DNA of 64,000 bases from Chryseobacterium sp. HSC-36S06 (GTDB lineage Bacteria; Bacteroidota; Bacteroidia; Flavobacteriales; Weeksellaceae): the NCBI RefSeq assembly GCF_024171485.1, contig NZ_JALJZX010000001.1, positions 310,001-374,000 on the forward strand, read 5' to 3'. The notes beneath the pieces were generated by a model that saw nothing but the letters and a program-made list of their open reading frames with translations, did no database searches and had not been told where the DNA came from. Shown one piece after another: positions 33,959-41,961 of the stretch. The first letter of the stretch is position 1; each line of letters begins with the position of its first letter. A program made the translations under genes and the position numbers.

Positions 33959-35329
33959 TTATTTCTTCTTTGTTTTTACCTTTTCAACCTCATCTTTGAT
34001 GAATGGATATTTCTGTTTCATATCTTCCAGAAGATTTGGATCCAGATCTAACGCCACATCCAAGGCTTTTCTGCCTTCTTTCTGGCTGTTCAGATGGAAA
34101 TAACAGTTACTCAACTGATAATAGATTTCTGCGCGGTTATGGATTTTAGTTGCCTGCTTTAAAACAGTGATCGCATCTTCAAATTCGCCGATCAGCATTA
34201 AAACTTCTGAGTACGCATACCAGTTATAAAACCGGTTGGGTTCGAAATCTACAAGCTTCTTAAGACAAATTAAACTTTCCTCAAAACTTCCGGAATCGAT
34301 GTAAAGAAACGCAAGCCTTTTCTGATAATCTAAATTGTTATCATTCATCGATACGGCTTCTTTTGCAAAATGAAGTGCTTCTTTCATGCCGCCCATTTCT
34401 TCGTAGATATAGGATTGCTCCATCATTGACAGATAAAACTGCGGATCGTCTCTCAAAGATTTCTGGAAAGCATTCAGCGCTAAAACCGGCTGCTTGTTCT
34501 CTTTATAACACAAACCGATTTTGTAGAAGGTAAAAGACTTCGTATACTCCAGTTCGAGCATTTCTTCATAAACAGCAATTGCTTTCGGCCACTCTCCCAT
34601 CGCTTCATAACATGCCGCTTTATTTGCATACACCCCAACAGATTGCGGATTTATAGCCAAAAGATAGTCAAACCCGCGAATCGCTTCCTCATAATTTTTG
34701 CGGTTGAAATAGAACTGTCCGTATTCGTACCAGGCTGTTTCAGAGAACGCGAACTCGTTCAGATATCCGTTAAGGAATTCAATAGCCTCGTCGCTTCTGC
34801 TGAGCTGATTATAGCAGAACATCACGTTTTCTAAAGAATACTCATCCTGCTGATCAAATTTTAAAGCCAGTTTATAATGTTTCAATGCGTTGAAGGGATC
34901 TTCCAGATTCACATACTCATCAGCTATGAAATTGTGGAGGAAATTCTCCTCTTCTTCCAGTTCCAGGGCTCTTTCACAAAAGGTAATTGCCCGTCTCGGA
35001 TTACCAAGATTCGAATAATACTTTGCGCAGCACACGAGGAAATCGGTGCTTTCCATAGAAGCTTCCTGCAGTTCCTGCATCAGTTCTTTGGCCTGTGTAT
35101 AATTTTCGAGTTCAAGTAAAACCTCAAACTTTTTTATTTTCAGTTCTAAAGAATTGGGATGAAGTTTCAGCGCATAATTGGTCGCCATCTCCGCGAAGGA
35201 AATGTCGCCCATTTCTAGATAGTAAATAATGATATCCTCGTATTCTTCGGTTTCGAAGTAGAGTTCATCATTATTTTCTACCATTTCTTCGAACTTCCTA
35301 ATGAGTTCGTTTTCAAAAAATTCTTCCAA
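33959..35329 (-). CDS. tetratricopeptide repeat protein
   Basis: A 456-residue cytosolic protein made almost entirely of about eleven TPR helical hairpins, recognisable by repeated W/Y-L-G-Y and A-P patterns (for example AIEFLNGYL, AWYEYGQFYFNRKNYEEAI, ALNAFQKSLRDDPQFYLS). TPR arrays bind partner proteins, so it is probably a scaffold or adaptor. No enzymatic domain, signal peptide or membrane segment is seen. The start is a TTG at 35329: an in-frame stop lies four codons upstream and no ATG occurs before residue 16. It ends in a basic tail KVKTKKK. Confidence 0.85.
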   Translation of the reverse strand: MEEFFENELIRKFEEMVENNDELYFETEEYEDIIIYYLEMGDISFAEMATNYALKLHPNSLELKIKKFEVLLELENYTQAKELMQELQEASMESTDFLVCCAKYYSNLGNPRRAITFCERALELEEEENFLHNFIADEYVNLEDPFNALKHYKLALKFDQQDEYSLENVMFCYNQLSRSDEAIEFLNGYLNEFAFSETAWYEYGQFYFNRKNYEEAIRGFDYLLAINPQSVGVYANKAACYEAMGEWPKAIAVYEEMLELEYTKSFTFYKIGLCYKENKQPVLALNAFQKSLRDDPQFYLSMMEQSYIYEEMGGMKEALHFAKEAVSMNDNNLDYQKRLAFLYIDSGSFEESLICLKKLVDFEPNRFYNWYAYSEVLMLIGEFEDAITVLKQATKIHNRAEIYYQLSNCYFHLNSQKEGRKALDVALDLDPNLLEDMKQKYPFIKDEVEKVKTKKK

Positions 35330-35425
35330 TTTATTTTCTCAATGTTGTTTCCAAAATTTGAAGCCTGCTTACAAACTTCGGAAAAACGATTTTATTAGTA
35401 TTCCTAAAATTAATAAAAAGTGATC

Positions 35426-36808
35426 TTAAATCAGGCTTTTTATTTTAGCAATCATTTGATCTCCCAAACTGTCGGCTTCTTCCTGCGAAAAAGCTTCGGT
35501 ATAAATCCTGATAATCGGCTCTGTATTAGATTTTCTTAAATGTACCCAATTTTTTTCGAAATCAATCTTTACACCATCAACTGTGGAAACCTCTTCATTT
35601 TGATATTCCTTTTCCATTTTAGTTAAAAGTGAGTCTACATCGATATCCGGTGTAAGTTCAATTTTCTTTTTACCCATGAAATATGACGGATACGTTGCTC
35701 TCAACTCGGAAACTGTTTTGTTTTCATTCGCAAGATGTGTTAAAAATAATGCGACGCCTACCAGAGAATCTCTTCCATAGTGAAGATCAGGATAAATAAT
35801 TCCACCATTTCCTTCACCTCCAATTACAGCGTTTTTGTCCTTCATTAAAGTGACTACATTCACCTCTCCTACTGCACTTGCGAAGTATTCAGAATCGTGT
35901 TTTAAAGCAACATCACGCAAAGCCCGGCTTGAAGAAAGATTTGAGACTGCTACTCCTTTTTTATTTTTCAGGAGATAATCAGCCACAGCAACTAAGGTAT
36001 ATTCTTCGCCGAAAAGTTCACCATTTTCATCAACCAGCGCCAGGCGGTCAACATCCGGATCTACAACGATTCCGAGATCTGCTTTTTCTTTTTTCACGAG
36101 TTCGCAGATATCTCCCAAATGCTCCTTCAACGGTTCGGGATTGTGCGGAAAATGTCCGTTGGGTTCGCAATACAGTTTAATCACTTCGCAGCCTAAATGC
36201 TCCAAAAGTTCCGGGATTGCAATTCCGCCAGTGGAATTTACCGCGTCAACTACAATTTTATATTTCTTTGCTTTAATGGCTTCAGCATTTACCATCGGTA
36301 AATCCAGAATTTTCTGAATATGGATTGCAAAACCGTCGTCACGTGTTTCATACTTCCCTAAACCGTCTACTGCAGCAAAATTGAAATTTTCGGATTCCGC
36401 TAACGCTAAAACTTCCGCGCCGTTTTCTCCAGTGATGAATTCTCCTTTTTCATTCAAAAGTTTTAAAGCGTTCCACTGTTTTGGGTTGTGAGAAGCGGTT
36501 AAAATGATTCCTCCGTCAGCATTCAGTTCAGGAACCATAACCTCAACAGTTGGCGTTGTAGAGAGTCCTAAATCCACCACATGAATTCCCAGTCCCTGCA
36601 ATGTTGCTGTAACCAGGGAATTAACCATCGCGCCGGAAATCCGCGCATCGCGGCCAACCACAAGAGTTAAATTCTTTTTGTTTTTATTATTTTGAAGCCA
36701 GGTTCCGAATGCGGAAGTAAATTTCACCACATCAAGCGGCGTAAGATTTTCGTTCACTTTTCCACCAATAGTGCCGCGGATCCCTGATATACTTTTAATT
36801 AAAGCCAT
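35426..36808 (-). CDS. glmM: phosphoglucosamine mutase GlmM-like
   Basis: An alpha-D-phosphohexomutase of 460 residues. GlmM converts glucosamine-6-phosphate to glucosamine-1-phosphate for UDP-GlcNAc, the precursor of peptidoglycan and lipid A. The phosphoserine Ser 106 lies in TASHNPKQWNALK, the metal loop is DPDVDRLALV, the sugar-binding loop is GGEGNGG, and the C-terminal phosphate loop is RKSNTEPIIRIY. The SNTEP and GEGNGG forms fit glucosamine or mannose mutases of Bacteroidota; a phosphomannomutase cannot be fully excluded. It starts at ATG 36808, with its own -7 element 38 bp upstream. Confidence 0.9.
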   Translation of the reverse strand: MALIKSISGIRGTIGGKVNENLTPLDVVKFTSAFGTWLQNNKNKKNLTLVVGRDARISGAMVNSLVTATLQGLGIHVVDLGLSTTPTVEVMVPELNADGGIILTASHNPKQWNALKLLNEKGEFITGENGAEVLALAESENFNFAAVDGLGKYETRDDGFAIHIQKILDLPMVNAEAIKAKKYKIVVDAVNSTGGIAIPELLEHLGCEVIKLYCEPNGHFPHNPEPLKEHLGDICELVKKEKADLGIVVDPDVDRLALVDENGELFGEEYTLVAVADYLLKNKKGVAVSNLSSSRALRDVALKHDSEYFASAVGEVNVVTLMKDKNAVIGGEGNGGIIYPDLHYGRDSLVGVALFLTHLANENKTVSELRATYPSYFMGKKKIELTPDIDVDSLLTKMEKEYQNEEVSTVDGVKIDFEKNWVHLRKSNTEPIIRIYTEAFSQEEADSLGDQMIAKIKSLI

Positions 36809-36846
36809 TGAATAATTGATTTTTAAACGTTTGATTTAAACTGCTG

Positions 36847-36854
36847 CAAAATTA
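36847..36854 (-). promoter_or_regulatory. -7 element of glmM
   Basis: On the - strand TAATTTTG matches TAnnTTTG, 38 bp before the glmM ATG and downstream of the feo genes. Confidence 0.45.
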
Positions 36855-36884
36855 CGAATAAAATAACTACGCGTGGTGAACAGA

Positions 36885-37034
36885 TTATGAACAGCAGTTT
36901 GAATCACAGCCGGGTTTACCTTTCTTGAACTTCCCAGGAGAGAATGTTTTTTTTAATATTCTGTAAATCGAATACGCCGCAAACAATACAATTACCGCGA
37001 CAAGAACATACTGCATAATTAATTCGGTTTCCAT
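36885..37034 (-). CDS. FeoB-associated Cys-rich membrane mini-protein
   Basis: A 49-residue protein read directly from the - strand. Residues 8-24 (QYVLVAVIVLFAAYSIY) form one membrane helix, followed by a basic stretch (RILKKTF, KFKKGKPG) and a C-terminal cysteine cluster C43, C47, C48 (GCDSNCCS). This matches the layout of FeoB-associated Cys-rich proteins, whose role may be like that of FeoC. Its ATG uses the last A of the feoB stop codon (TAATG), so translation is coupled to feoB. It is short enough to be missed by gene callers. Metal or Fe-S binding is an inference from the cysteines. Confidence 0.85.
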   Translation of the reverse strand: METELIMQYVLVAVIVLFAAYSIYRILKKTFSPGKFKKGKPGCDSNCCS

Positions 37035-39070
37035 TATTTAAGCATCTGATAGGTTATAAATGAAGCGATATAAGCCAGTCCCGACATTCCAAAAAGCTGA
37101 GCCAGCGTCCATTTCCAGGATTTTGTTTCTCTGTAAACTACGGCCAAGGTAGATGCGCACTGCATTGCGAACGCATAAAATATCAGGATAGAAATTCCTG
37201 TAGCAAAACTGAAGACCTTTTCCCCATTGGGTTTTGTATCATTCCTCATTTTATCGATGATTCGTTCTTCAGGAGCTTCTTCATCCAAACTGTATAGTGT
37301 TGAAAGTGTTCCTACAAAAACTTCACGGGCCACAAAACTTGTCAGCACGCCAACACCCATCTTCCAGTCGTATCCTAATGGCTCAATTGCAGGCTCAATA
37401 AATTTACCGGCCTTGGCAAGATAAGAATGCTCTAACTTCACATCGGTTGCAACCATTTCATTCTCATTTTGTTTTGGTCCGAGATAACTGAATGCCCAAA
37501 TAATGATACTGAAGAAGAAAATAATTTTACCTGCTCCGGTGATAAATTCCCATACTTTGCTCAGCATTAGTTTAAAATCGTACCCGAAAAGCGGCATTTT
37601 ATACGAAGGCAAATCCATAACAAGGAAAGATTTCGACTTGTTTTTTATTAGGGTTTTAAGTAAAAGTGCGGAAAATAAGGCGGCAAAGAATCCAAGAAAA
37701 TACATTCCCATCAGCACCAACGCTTTATAACTGATTCCGAGGAAATAATGATCGGGAATTACTAAAGAAATAATAATACTGTAAACCGGAAGTCTCGCCG
37801 AGCACGTCATAAAAGGCGTAACCAAAATCGTGATCAGTCTTTCTTTGACGTTTTCGATATTTCTTGTGGACATTACTGCAGGTATCGCACACGCCGTACC
37901 CGAAACTAAAGGAACAATACTTTTCCCGTTCAGACCGAAAGGTTTCAGAAAACGGTCCATTAAAAATATTACCCTTGCCATATAGCCTGAATCTTCGAGC
38001 AGATATAAGAAGTAAAGCAAAATACCGATTTGAGGCGCAAACATTGCAATACCGCCAATTCCCGGAATAATACCGTTAGAAATTAATGAGTTGAGCGGAC
38101 CTGCCGGTAAATGTTCAGAAGTAAAGGAAGACATCCAGAAGAATGCATCTGAGATCCAGTTCATTGGATATTCTGCGAGGAAAAACACACTCTGAAAAAT
38201 GATCAGCAGAATAAATGCAAAGACAACATAACCCCATACTTTATGTACAAGAATCCTGTCTAATTTTTCGGTAAGCAATTCCTTAAAATTAGGCTTTTTG
38301 GATAAAACTTTTGTAATAATACGGTCGATATTCCGGTAACGCCTGATCGTTTCCTGTGTCTGCAATCTCTTGGGAACAAGACATTTAATCTCGTCCTGAT
38401 TCATTTGATCCTTTACAGATTCGAGTTTACCCAGATATGTGTCGGACGAGAGTAATGTCCAGACTTTATACTGATTGCTTTCTTTGGTTTCGGATAAAAT
38501 TTTGAATACAAGACCCTTTTGTTCCAGCGGAATTTCAAAAGAAACACTCTCTGATCTTGAAAAATTATTCTTGAAAATCTCCTCGCGCAATTCTTCGATT
38601 CCCTGATTCTGTTTCGCATTGGTCTGCAAAACGGTTACTCCCAACTCTTTGGAAAGCTCATCAACATTAATATTAATTCCTCTTCTTTCTGCCTGATCAA
38701 TCTGATTGATTACGAGTAAAACAGGAATACCCAAATCCTGAATCTGCTGAAACAGAAGCAGACCTCTTTTAATACTTAAGGCTTCAAGAATATAAATGAC
38801 ACCGGAATAATTTTGCTGTTCCTCTACTAAAAATTTAGAAAAGATGGCTTCATCTTCTGATGTGGGATAAACGCTGTATGAACCCGGCAAATCGATAACT
38901 TCCACCTCTTCACCTTTGTACTCGTAGTTTCCGGAATGACTCGCTACGGTAACTCCGGCATAATTTCCTGTCTTCTGCGTTTTGTTGCATAACAGGTTAA
39001 ATACGGTTGATTTACCTACGTTAGGATTCCCTACGAGAAGAATTTGTTTGTTTTTTAAGATGTTCTGCAT
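37034..39070 (-). CDS. feoB: ferrous iron transporter FeoB
   Basis: FeoB imports Fe2+ across the cytoplasmic membrane. The 678-residue protein starts with a G domain: GNPNVGKST (14-22), the switch region TGNYAGVTV, DLPGSYS and NQID. A helical spacer domain follows, then about eight to ten membrane helices with the Gate motifs (GTACAIPAVMSTR and SFVAREVFVGTL). It is about 95 residues shorter than E. coli FeoB, within the range of Bacteroidota proteins. feoA lies 38 bp upstream on the same strand and the Cys-tailed mini-protein overlaps its stop by one base. Iron control is expected but no Fur box was identified. Confidence 0.96.
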   Translation of the reverse strand: MQNILKNKQILLVGNPNVGKSTVFNLLCNKTQKTGNYAGVTVASHSGNYEYKGEEVEVIDLPGSYSVYPTSEDEAIFSKFLVEEQQNYSGVIYILEALSIKRGLLLFQQIQDLGIPVLLVINQIDQAERRGININVDELSKELGVTVLQTNAKQNQGIEELREEIFKNNFSRSESVSFEIPLEQKGLVFKILSETKESNQYKVWTLLSSDTYLGKLESVKDQMNQDEIKCLVPKRLQTQETIRRYRNIDRIITKVLSKKPNFKELLTEKLDRILVHKVWGYVVFAFILLIIFQSVFFLAEYPMNWISDAFFWMSSFTSEHLPAGPLNSLISNGIIPGIGGIAMFAPQIGILLYFLYLLEDSGYMARVIFLMDRFLKPFGLNGKSIVPLVSGTACAIPAVMSTRNIENVKERLITILVTPFMTCSARLPVYSIIISLVIPDHYFLGISYKALVLMGMYFLGFFAALFSALLLKTLIKNKSKSFLVMDLPSYKMPLFGYDFKLMLSKVWEFITGAGKIIFFFSIIIWAFSYLGPKQNENEMVATDVKLEHSYLAKAGKFIEPAIEPLGYDWKMGVGVLTSFVAREVFVGTLSTLYSLDEEAPEERIIDKMRNDTKPNGEKVFSFATGISILIFYAFAMQCASTLAVVYRETKSWKWTLAQLFGMSGLAYIASFITYQMLK

Positions 39071-39108
39071 TGCTAATTCGGCTTATTTCCGAAGAAAATG
39101 ATTGAAAT

Positions 39109-39366
39109 TTAATTTAAAGCTTCTACGATGATAAACCGTGCTTCTTCTTCACGAAGTGCAATTCTGCTTTTTTCATCACCGAACTCCACGTAAAGCGGCC
39201 CGCTGAAAGGAGCCTGGTAGAGAATTCTGAAGGCCGTTTCCGGCAGAAGTCCCATTTCAATAATTTTATTAGGCATCTTAAGGTCGTCATTTTCGTAACC
39301 CACGATTTTCCCTAACTCGTTTTTCGGGAAACAACACAATTTGTCTGAATTATCTCTTCTCAACAC
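39109..39366 (-). CDS. feoA: FeoA family protein
   Basis: FeoA is a small SH3-like cytosolic protein needed for FeoB activity. The 85-residue product has the family features FPKNELGKIVGYEND, IIEMGLLPETAFRIL and a final beta strand, with two adjacent cysteines (LCCFP) near the start. The start is unusual: the frame begins with GTG at 39366 followed directly by TTG, and no ATG exists before residue 30. The GTG lies only 13 bp after a -7 element. feoB begins 38 bp downstream, so feoA-feoB-mini-protein form one operon. Confidence 0.9.
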   Translation of the reverse strand: MLRRDNSDKLCCFPKNELGKIVGYENDDLKMPNKIIEMGLLPETAFRILYQAPFSGPLYVEFGDEKSRIALREEEARFIIVEALN

Positions 39367-39379
39367 TAAAAATTTATCG

Positions 39380-39387
39380 CAAATATA
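39380..39387 (-). promoter_or_regulatory. -7 element of the feoA-feoB operon
   Basis: On the - strand TATATTTG matches TAnnTTTG and ends 13 bp before the feoA GTG, predicting a very short leader. The surrounding sequence is AT-rich; no convincing Fur or DtxR palindrome was found. Confidence 0.5.
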
Positions 39388-39434
39388 CGCTATTTAAATT
39401 TAATCTAAATAAGCTTTCCGGGTGAAGAGAGTCA

Positions 39435-39472
39435 TAAAAAAAACCCTGAAACATAAATATGTTCCAAGGTTT
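39435..39472 (-). terminator. terminator after the first GLPGLI gene
   Basis: AAACCCTGAAACAT (39441-39454) pairs with ATGTTCCAAGGTTT (39459-39472) with two wobble positions. On the - strand it ends in a T run (A residues 39435-39443). Confidence 0.75.
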
Positions 39473-39499
39473 ACAAAAATATAATTTAGCTATGAATGA

Positions 39500-40396
39500 C
39501 TACTTTTTTGCCTTAGCTGCGGCAACCTCAATTTCTATCGGATTGTTGTTTGCTCCGTAAAAATCTTTCAGCATTTTTTCCTGCTGTTTTACCATATCTC
39601 CTATGGTCATATCGCTTCCGGGCATTTTTTGAGAAAGCATTTCGGGTCTTAACATTGGTCTTGCGGATGCAAAAGGATCTTTCTTAAAATCTGTGAAAGT
39701 TTTAGTGAATTTTTCACGGCTAACTTCCTGTACTTTTCCACCGTTTCCGCCGGGTGAAATGCTCTCCAGATAAGTAACCTCATTAAAGTTCTCCACCTTT
39801 TTATTTCCCTTCAGCTCCCATGAATAATTTTTGCCATCATCTTCAATCTTTACGATAAGGCCGGGCAAACCATGAAATTTATAAGGTCCGTCCTGCAGCG
39901 GAATATCTGGGGTAAACCATGCATTCCATGTTCTGCCACCAAATTCGGTTGTGGCTTTCTGGGTATTGTAACTGCCTATTTTTGCCTTCTCGTTGGATAT
40001 TTTCCAGTTCAGTTTAGTATCGTCGTTATATCCGATATTTAGTGGGGTAAAACCGCTTGAAATGCGCTCCACGTATTGGATTTTCATATCCGGATAAAAT
40101 TTATATACTTTTTCTGAAAATTTAGGCATCGTCACCATTTTCGAGAAATCCTTGAAAACACCGGATTTCTGCATCGCTTCCACTTGAATTTTCAAAATTG
40201 AATCCTGCGCAACCATTGTATAATCCCGGTAAATGGATTTCTCTTTTGTAATATCGAGAATCATCATTACTTTTTCAGTTCTTGCAGAATCTTTCTTCGG
40301 TTTGAAGTTGAGTTCATAGAAGAATCTGTTGGCGGTTTCCTGCGCATTTGCGGCAAAAAACAAAGTCAGTAAAAACAGGCTTGCAAATTTTTTCAT
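39500..40396 (-). CDS. GLPGLI family secreted protein
   Basis: A 298-residue protein with a cleavable signal peptide (ASLFLLTLFFAANAQ). The GLPGLI hexapeptide that names the family (TIGR01200) is at 176-181, in PYKFHGLPGLIVKIED, preceded by the conserved WNAWFTPDIPLQDGP. The family is found mainly in Bacteroidota and is often encoded near TonB-dependent receptors; its function is unknown. The protein should be periplasmic or surface exposed. A paralogue lies 700 bp away on the same strand, separated by a DinB-type gene on the other strand. A terminator follows. Confidence 0.9.
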   Translation of the reverse strand: MKKFASLFLLTLFFAANAQETANRFFYELNFKPKKDSARTEKVMMILDITKEKSIYRDYTMVAQDSILKIQVEAMQKSGVFKDFSKMVTMPKFSEKVYKFYPDMKIQYVERISSGFTPLNIGYNDDTKLNWKISNEKAKIGSYNTQKATTEFGGRTWNAWFTPDIPLQDGPYKFHGLPGLIVKIEDDGKNYSWELKGNKKVENFNEVTYLESISPGGNGGKVQEVSREKFTKTFTDFKKDPFASARPMLRPEMLSQKMPGSDMTIGDMVKQQEKMLKDFYGANNNPIEIEVAAAKAKK

Positions 40397-40524
40397 GTTC
40401 TGATTTTAATAATTAGTGCGTGGTCTTGATAATTTGTTACAGAATTTTAAGAATAAATTATATTTTTTTGTGACCAGAACTTCTTCATTTCGTTTTAACT
40501 TTAATTCCTGAAAAAATAAATAAT

Positions 40525-41022
40525 ATGGAAACGTTACAAAATTTGAAAGATGAGCTCCAGCAGGAATATGAAACTACTAAACGTTTTATAGACCGATTTC
40601 CTGAGGGTAAAAATGATTACGCGCCTCACGAAAAAAGCATGAAAATGATGCCGCTGGCCACCCATATCGTGGAAATTGTAGGTTGGCCGGAGACTATCCT
40701 GAACACAGAAAAACTCGATTTCGCAGCAGGTGATTACAAACCTCTAAATCTGACTTCGGGGGAAGAACTGAAGGAAAAACTGGAAGAATTTTACGCCCAA
40801 AGTAATGCTGCGATGAATCAACTTTCGGAAGACAGCCTTAGCGGTAAATGGGCAATGTACATGGGCGATCAGCTTTTGGCAGATTACAGCAAATACAGCG
40901 CAATACGCCACGCTTTGAATCAGCTTACCCATCACCGGGCGCAACTGGGCGTTTATTACCGGTTAAATGACATTCCCGTTCCCGGAAGTTACGGCCCAAG
41001 CGCAGACGAACAGAACTTTTAG
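40525..41022 (+). CDS. DinB/YfiT-like metal-binding protein
   Basis: A 165-residue four-helix-bundle protein of the DinB/YfiT superfamily, which includes thiol-dependent transferases. The candidate metal-binding histidines are His 47 in PLATHIVEIVGW, and His 129 and His 133 in HALNQLTHHRAQLG. The DinB pattern H...HxxxH is thus present. It is cytosolic, with no signal peptide. The thiol cofactor and substrate are unknown; a link to the bacilliredoxin at 12.6 kb through a bacillithiol-like thiol is speculative. It lies alone on the + strand between two GLPGLI genes and has its own terminator. Confidence 0.88.
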   Translation: METLQNLKDELQQEYETTKRFIDRFPEGKNDYAPHEKSMKMMPLATHIVEIVGWPETILNTEKLDFAAGDYKPLNLTSGEELKEKLEEFYAQSNAAMNQLSEDSLSGKWAMYMGDQLLADYSKYSAIRHALNQLTHHRAQLGVYYRLNDIPVPGSYGPSADEQNF

Positions 41023-41054
41023 TTAAGTTTTAATACGTTAAGTAAATTGATGGA

Positions 41055-41086
41055 AACCGTTCTGCAGAAAACAGAACGGTTTTTTA
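41055..41086 (+). terminator. terminator after the DinB-type gene
   Basis: AACCGTTCTG (41055-41064) pairs perfectly with CAGAACGGTT (41072-41081) and is followed by T residues. It touches the stop codon of the converging GLPGLI gene, which it may also serve weakly. Confidence 0.8.
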
Positions 41087-41956
41087 TGGCTGCTTTTCAA
41101 TTTTATTATTGTTTCTGGCCATTTCTTCTTTTGCATTCTGCTCCATTGCGCGCAGGATCTCTGCAGGATCAGAAATTTCTTTCCCACCCATATTAATTTT
41201 CACCTTCGAATTGGGACGCGAAAGTAATTCGCGCATGCCCTGCACGGGATCATTTTCATACTGTTTCAGCTGTTTCACATACTGCTGGCGGTTTACTTCA
41301 AGCGGTTTTTTCCTGGTGAAGGGAATATCTTTCCCCTGCGTGTTGAGTTCATCTGTTTTGGTTTCCTGAATTTTCTTTAAGCCCTTAAGTTCCATTTTGT
41401 GGGTCCCTGTCTGATCATAAATTTCAACAATTAAACCAGGTAAACCCGAAAATTTATAAGGTCCGTCCTGAATAGGGACATCTGTGGTGAACCAGGCGGT
41501 CCACATTCTTCCGGCAAAATCTGTGGTTGCTTTCTGAACTTTAAATTCACCAAGCTGCTTCTTTTCGGGGAAAATTTTCCAGCTTACTTTGCGGTCCTCT
41601 AAAACTTTGTAAGCATCGTTTCCGATGTTGGCAATTAAATAAGTTTTATAGTCCGGATAAATTTTTTCAACCTCGTAATTAATCTCGCCGCCTTGTCGCT
41701 GTCGGGAAATTGAAACATTTCTCGTTCCGGAAGCCAACTGCTTCTTAATGCTTTCCTGAACAATAGAATCGCTTTCAAAAGTGCTTTTGCTGTAAAATTT
41801 CGATCCTTTTTTAGTGATGTCCAGATACATCCATTCAGTTTTCAGACTGTCTGTTTTGATAGAATCCGGCGCGAATCGGTATTCATAAATCACCCTGTTG
41901 TTCTGTGCAGAAAGCATTACACCAACAAATAAAAATAAGACGGCTAATCTTTTCAT
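41084..41956 (-). CDS. GLPGLI family secreted protein, paralogue 2
   Basis: A 290-residue paralogue of the protein at 39500-40396. It has a signal peptide (RLAVLFLFVGVMLSAQ), the same order of blocks (KATTDFAGRMWTAWFTTDVP) and GLPGLI at 171-176 (KFSGLPGLIVEIYD). The two share length and block spacing but clearly differ in the C-terminal third, so they are diverged rather than recent duplicates. It lies 5 bp after the TonB-receptor-like gene and is inferred to be expressed with it, which suggests both act at the outer membrane on the same substrate. Function is unknown. Confidence 0.9.
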   Translation of the reverse strand: MKRLAVLFLFVGVMLSAQNNRVIYEYRFAPDSIKTDSLKTEWMYLDITKKGSKFYSKSTFESDSIVQESIKKQLASGTRNVSISRQRQGGEINYEVEKIYPDYKTYLIANIGNDAYKVLEDRKVSWKIFPEKKQLGEFKVQKATTDFAGRMWTAWFTTDVPIQDGPYKFSGLPGLIVEIYDQTGTHKMELKGLKKIQETKTDELNTQGKDIPFTRKKPLEVNRQQYVKQLKQYENDPVQGMRELLSRPNSKVKINMGGKEISDPAEILRAMEQNAKEEMARNNNKIEKQP

Positions 41957-41961
41957 GATTA

